From assembly GCA_020627425.1 (NCBI GenBank), contig JAHKXX010000105.1, positions 1 through 7,703 on the forward strand: DNA of 7,703 nucleotides. Direction: 5' to 3'. Source of the DNA: a bacterium (GTDB lineage: Bacteria > Bacillota > Clostridia > Oscillospirales > Acutalibacteraceae). Positions 5,814-7,703 of this stretch are shown in pieces; the first letter of the stretch is position 1, and the number at the start of each line of letters is the position of its first letter. The translations under genes and the position numbers were made by a program. The notes under the pieces were generated by a model. The model ran no database searches and was not told where the DNA came from. It saw only the letters and a list, made by a program, of their open reading frames with translations.

Positions 5814-7112
5814 TCACACCTTCAAAAGTCTGAATTTACCTATAAGCGGAATATCCTTTGCTCTGCCGCTCTTTATATCCTTATATGCACAGATGAACAA
5901 AAATACGGGTATAGCATAGAATACCGCAAGGAATATTATGTCCATTATTATTCCTGCGGGGTTTATTATCTGAGCCGCAGAATAATAATCATAGCTTGTA
6001 CATGCTATGCCTATAATGCCTGCAAACATAGCGTAAAGTATACTGGACAGCGCAGTAACTATCAATATCAGCAAGCCCTGATTTGAATAAAACCTGAGAT
6101 AATAGGAATCCTTTTTCATAGCGATAGGCAGCCAGAAGGTAACACCGAGGCAGGTGATAATAGCCATCTTCTGATTTTGCTCTATATCGTTTTTATTGAA
6201 CCGGAAGGTATAATCTTTTGTTTCCCGAAGCATGGCGATAAATTCCTTCAGGTTCTTCGGAGCAGGCTTATCCTCAGACTCTTCATCTCCGTCCTCCGAC
6301 TTATCCTTCTTCTCAAATTTGAAGTTTCTGGAATCCTCATAGGGGCTATGGTCGTCCTTCTTTATCTGATCCAGAACGGACTCGACCGCAACTGCCTGAA
6401 CAGGCTTTACTTCATTCTCTCCGGGAGTTTCATTCTGTTCTGGTGCAGCGGGCTCTTCAGGCTCTATATAGTCCTCATACTCCTCGGAATACTGCACCTG
6501 TCCTTCGGCTGTGTTTTCCTGATACTGACTGTCATCATACTGATCGTCGTACTGCTGATCGTACTGACCGTTATCATACTGCTCGTCGTACTGCTGATCG
6601 TACTGACCGTTATCATACTGCTCGTCGTACTGCTGACCGTACTGACCGTTATCATACTGCTCGTCATACTGCTGACTGTACTGACCGTTATCATACTGCT
6701 CGTCGTACTGCTGACTGTACTGACCGTCATCATACTGCTCGTCGTACTGCTGACCGTACTGACCGTTATCATACTGCTCGTCATACTGACCGCCGTACTG
6801 ACCGTCATCATACTGCTCATCGTACTCGCCGTACTGACCGTCATCATACTGCTCATCGTACTCGCCGTACTGACCGTCATCATACTGCTCGTCGTACTGC
6901 TGACTGTACTGACCGTTATCATACTGCCCGTCATACTGAGGTGAGTATTGGTTATAATTCTGATCATAGCCTTGAACGAATTGGCTATAATCCTGCTCAT
7001 TTTGCTGAGTATTATCTCTTGGAAGCTCATCTATTATTTCGGTAGAGCCGCACGAAACACAAAAAGCCGCTCCATCCGGTAACGAAGCTCTACAATTTGC
7101 ACATATCTTCAT
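5814..7112 (-). CDS. Zinc-ribbon protein with Tyr/Gln/Asp-rich tandem repeats and a C-terminal DUF4870-like membrane domain
   Basis: A 432-residue protein with no function I can name. Layout: an N-terminal zinc ribbon (Cys4, Cys7, Cys18, Cys21: CANC then CVSC); a low-complexity region with eleven tandem units of QYDEQYDNGQYGQ type (residues 59-199); an acidic/charged linker (200-310); and a membrane part with three hydrophobic segments (about 316-332, 346-371, 386-410). The FYSNQG motif at 341-346 before the second segment and the basic tail KSGRAKDIPLIGKFRLL (414-430) resemble the Tic20-like DUF4870 family, where a His/Asn-x-Gln motif and a Gly-rich PxIG end recur; this is by eye only. ATG at 7112 is chosen over 7133 because GGAGGA (7119-7124) precedes it and it puts the zinc ribbon at the N terminus. 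It has its own consensus promoter and terminator, so it is monocistronic. The ribbon and repeats should lie in the cytoplasm if the terminus is not secreted; no signal peptide is seen. Confidence 0.9.
   Translation of the reverse strand: MKICANCRASLPDGAAFCVSCGSTEIIDELPRDNTQQNEQDYSQFVQGYDQNYNQYSPQYDGQYDNGQYSQQYDEQYDDGQYGEYDEQYDDGQYGEYDEQYDDGQYGGQYDEQYDNGQYGQQYDEQYDDGQYSQQYDEQYDNGQYSQQYDEQYDNGQYGQQYDEQYDNGQYDQQYDEQYDNGQYDQQYDDQYDDSQYQENTAEGQVQYSEEYEDYIEPEEPAAPEQNETPGENEVKPVQAVAVESVLDQIKKDDHSPYEDSRNFKFEKKDKSEDGDEESEDKPAPKNLKEFIAMLRETKDYTFRFNKNDIEQNQKMAIITCLGVTFWLPIAMKKDSYYLRFYSNQGLLILIVTALSSILYAMFAGIIGIACTSYDYYSAAQIINPAGIIMDIIFLAVFYAIPVFLFICAYKDIKSGRAKDIPLIGKFRLLKV
6516..6938 (-). repeat. In-frame 39-bp tandem repeats (11 units) in the zinc-ribbon gene
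   Basis: Eleven consecutive coding units, nine of 39 bp and two of 36 bp (the unit lacking one Gln codon, residues 85-108). They encode QYD(E/G/D)QYD(N/D)(G/S)QY(S/G/D/Q)(Q/E) variants. Variation is mostly at three positions and in synonymous bases; several neighbouring units are almost identical at DNA level, indicating recent duplication. The antisense reading of this array gives long hydrophobic open frames that are artefacts. Confidence 0.95.
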
Positions 7113-7155
7113 AAACAGTCCTCCGTTAATCATTCAGAATCCATATACTCATTTT

Positions 7156-7184
7156 ATTATATTACATTCCTCTCCCCCTGTCAA
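7156..7184 (-). promoter_or_regulatory. Perfect-consensus sigma-A promoter of the zinc-ribbon/YDQ-repeat gene
   Basis: On the - strand: TTGACA (7184-7179), 17-base spacer, TATAAT (7161-7156), with no mismatch in either hexamer. Transcription should start near 7149, giving a leader of about 37 bases that includes the GGAGGA site. The -35 is only a few bases from the outer limit of dispersed-repeat copy 2. Confidence 0.9.
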
Positions 7185-7189
7185 GCGGA

Positions 7190-7382
7190 GTGCCTCCGGC
7201 GCGTGCTCGCGCTGAGCAATTCGCGCACTCTGATTGATGTTACCACCTACCTATCGGCACGCGTACTAGCGGGGTTTATTGTCCCTCTCCTTCCGCGCCA
7301 CGGCGCTCAGGGCGCCGCTTAGCGCTGCTTTTACATAAAGGCAAGTTTACTTCTCTATTTTATTTTATATCACGGAAAAGCT
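7190..7382 (+). repeat. Dispersed repeat, copy 2 (direct)
   Basis: Same order of blocks as copy 1: CGCGCACT (7222-7229), GATGTTACC and CCTACCT (7236-7252), GGCACGCG (7256-7263), GGGTTTATT (7272-7280), the CGGCGC/GCGCCG hairpin (7301-7317), a TGCTTTT/AAAGGCA hairpin (7326-7343), and the TTCTCT then TTTTATAT then ACGGAAAA tail. It differs from copy 1 by scattered substitutions and small indels and is oriented against the neighbouring gene's promoter. Limits are approximate. Confidence 0.85.
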
Positions 7383-7415
7383 CTGCTTTGCCATACGAGG
7401 AATGTAGGAAAATAC

Positions 7416-7443
7416 AAACGCGCCACCAGGCAGTGACGCGTTT
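7416..7443. terminator. Bidirectional intrinsic terminator between converging repeat copies 2 and 3
   Basis: Stem of 11 positions, 7416-7426 with 7433-7443 (AAACGCGCCAC with GTGACGCGTTT), loop of 6. One position is C-A on the + strand but a T-G wobble on the - strand, and the - strand continues TTTGTATTTTCC after the stem. It therefore suits best a transcript coming from beyond the right edge; the + side (ATTATTATC) is weaker. Confidence 0.75.
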
Positions 7444-7458
7444 ATTATTATCTATAAA

Positions 7459-7703
7459 TTGTTTTTCCGCGGATAAATCAAGCAGAAAAGAGAAATATAC
7501 TTGCCTTCACTTCCGAAAAGCGTCAAGTGCCGCCCTGTGCGGTACCCCAAGGGCACTTCCTTCGGGCGCACGGCGCGGACGGAGAGGTATAATAAACCCA
7601 ACTCGACCGCGTGCCAAAAAGGTAGGCGGTAACACCGACTAAAGTGCGCGAATCGGGTGCGCAGGCACTGCGCCGCGTGCCAAAAAGGTAGGCGGTAACA
7701 CCG
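7459..7703 (-). repeat. Dispersed repeat, copy 3 (inverted), cut by the right edge
   Basis: The reverse complement matches copies 1 and 2 block by block: CGCGCACT (7650-7643), GTGTTACCGCCTACC, GGCACGCGG, GGGTTTATT (7599-7591), CCGTCCGCG, a GCTTT/AAGGC hairpin (7521-7503) and the TTTCTCTTTTCTGC tail with TTATCCG. In place of the CGGCGC/GCGCCG hairpin it carries a longer segment (about 7522-7572) that forms its own hairpin (AAGTGCC with GGCACTT). Its upstream part is duplicated in tandem at the window edge. The element continues past 7703. Confidence 0.82.
7607..7703. repeat. 31-bp exact direct repeat with 66-bp period inside copy 3
   Basis: Bases 7607-7637 and 7673-7703 are identical (each begins CCGCGTGCC and ends GCGGTAACACCG). 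The 35 bases between them (7638-7672) match the part of copy 1 that overlaps ilvN. The element's head is thus tandemly repeated here, and because the second match reaches the last base, more units may follow. Confidence 0.9.

Larger units (their letters stand above)
7134..7703. other. Gene-free 570-bp region at the right edge
   Basis: It holds the consensus promoter of the leftward zinc-ribbon gene, repeat copies 2 and 3 in converging orientation, and the terminator between them. I find no reading frame with a ribosome binding site and no tRNA-like structure. A gene on the - strand probably ends just beyond the right edge, judging by the orientation of the terminator. Confidence 0.7.

Noticed and set aside
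6516..6938. Regular 36-39-bp periodicity suggesting a CRISPR array
   Set aside because: Units are directly adjacent with no unique spacers and stay in frame within a gene, so this is a coding tandem repeat.
6177..6944. Long + strand open frame with repeated hydrophobic LTVIILLVVL-like segments, looking like a membrane protein
   Set aside because: It is the antisense reading of the 39-bp coding repeat in the zinc-ribbon gene; no ribosome binding site, and its repeats follow exactly from the real gene on the other strand.
7113..7133. Start of the zinc-ribbon gene at 7133 (seven extra residues)
   Set aside because: The GGAGGA site at 7119-7124 would lie inside the coding region; it is correctly spaced for the ATG at 7112.
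7388..7642. 84-codon + strand open frame in the right intergenic region
   Set aside because: Starts at TTG without a ribosome binding site, runs through the terminator stem and the antisense of repeat copy 3, and has a composition typical of noncoding GC-rich DNA.

Overview
The window looks like chromosomal DNA of an anaerobic, endospore-forming (or recently spore-forming) member of the Bacillota, most likely Ruminococcus-like Oscillospiraceae. The pointers are a complete spoIIE, a small clostridial-type rubredoxin, strong GGAGG ribosome binding sites, sigma-A-type promoters, heavy use of ATA for isoleucine and moderate GC. Family placement is inference; there is no rRNA or other marker to fix it.

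Left part, + strand: the 3' end of a repeat-rich protein with two zinc ribbons (to 341), then acetolactate synthase as ilvB (383-2056) and ilvN (2062-2589), a tightly coupled pair for the first common step of branched-chain amino acid synthesis. The last codons and stop of ilvN lie inside copy 1 of a dispersed repeat. A bidirectional intrinsic terminator (about 2752-2815) separates this block from genes on the other strand.

Middle part, - strand: rubredoxin (2816-2974) with its own promoter, a 79-residue single-span membrane protein (3045-3284), and spoIIE (3299-5635). The region upstream of spoIIE has a sigma-A -10 box, a 21-bp spacer and a Spo0A-box-like sequence over the -35, as in Spo0A-activated promoters of Bacillus. 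Next comes a gene (5814-7112, - strand) for a protein with an N-terminal zinc ribbon, eleven Tyr/Gln/Asp-rich 13-residue repeats and a C-terminal membrane domain resembling DUF4870. It has a perfect consensus promoter and a strong terminator.

Right part (7134-7703): no gene. It holds two further copies of the dispersed repeat facing each other around a second bidirectional terminator; the right-hand copy begins with a 31-bp exact direct repeat and runs off the window. The repeat family is the most interesting item here. There are three diverged copies of roughly 150-240 bp, two conserved small hairpins (one kept through a G-U pair that forms only on the element's own strand), and an intrinsic terminator 15-35 nt after each copy. 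This suggests an RNA-level element of mobile origin that I cannot assign to a known family.
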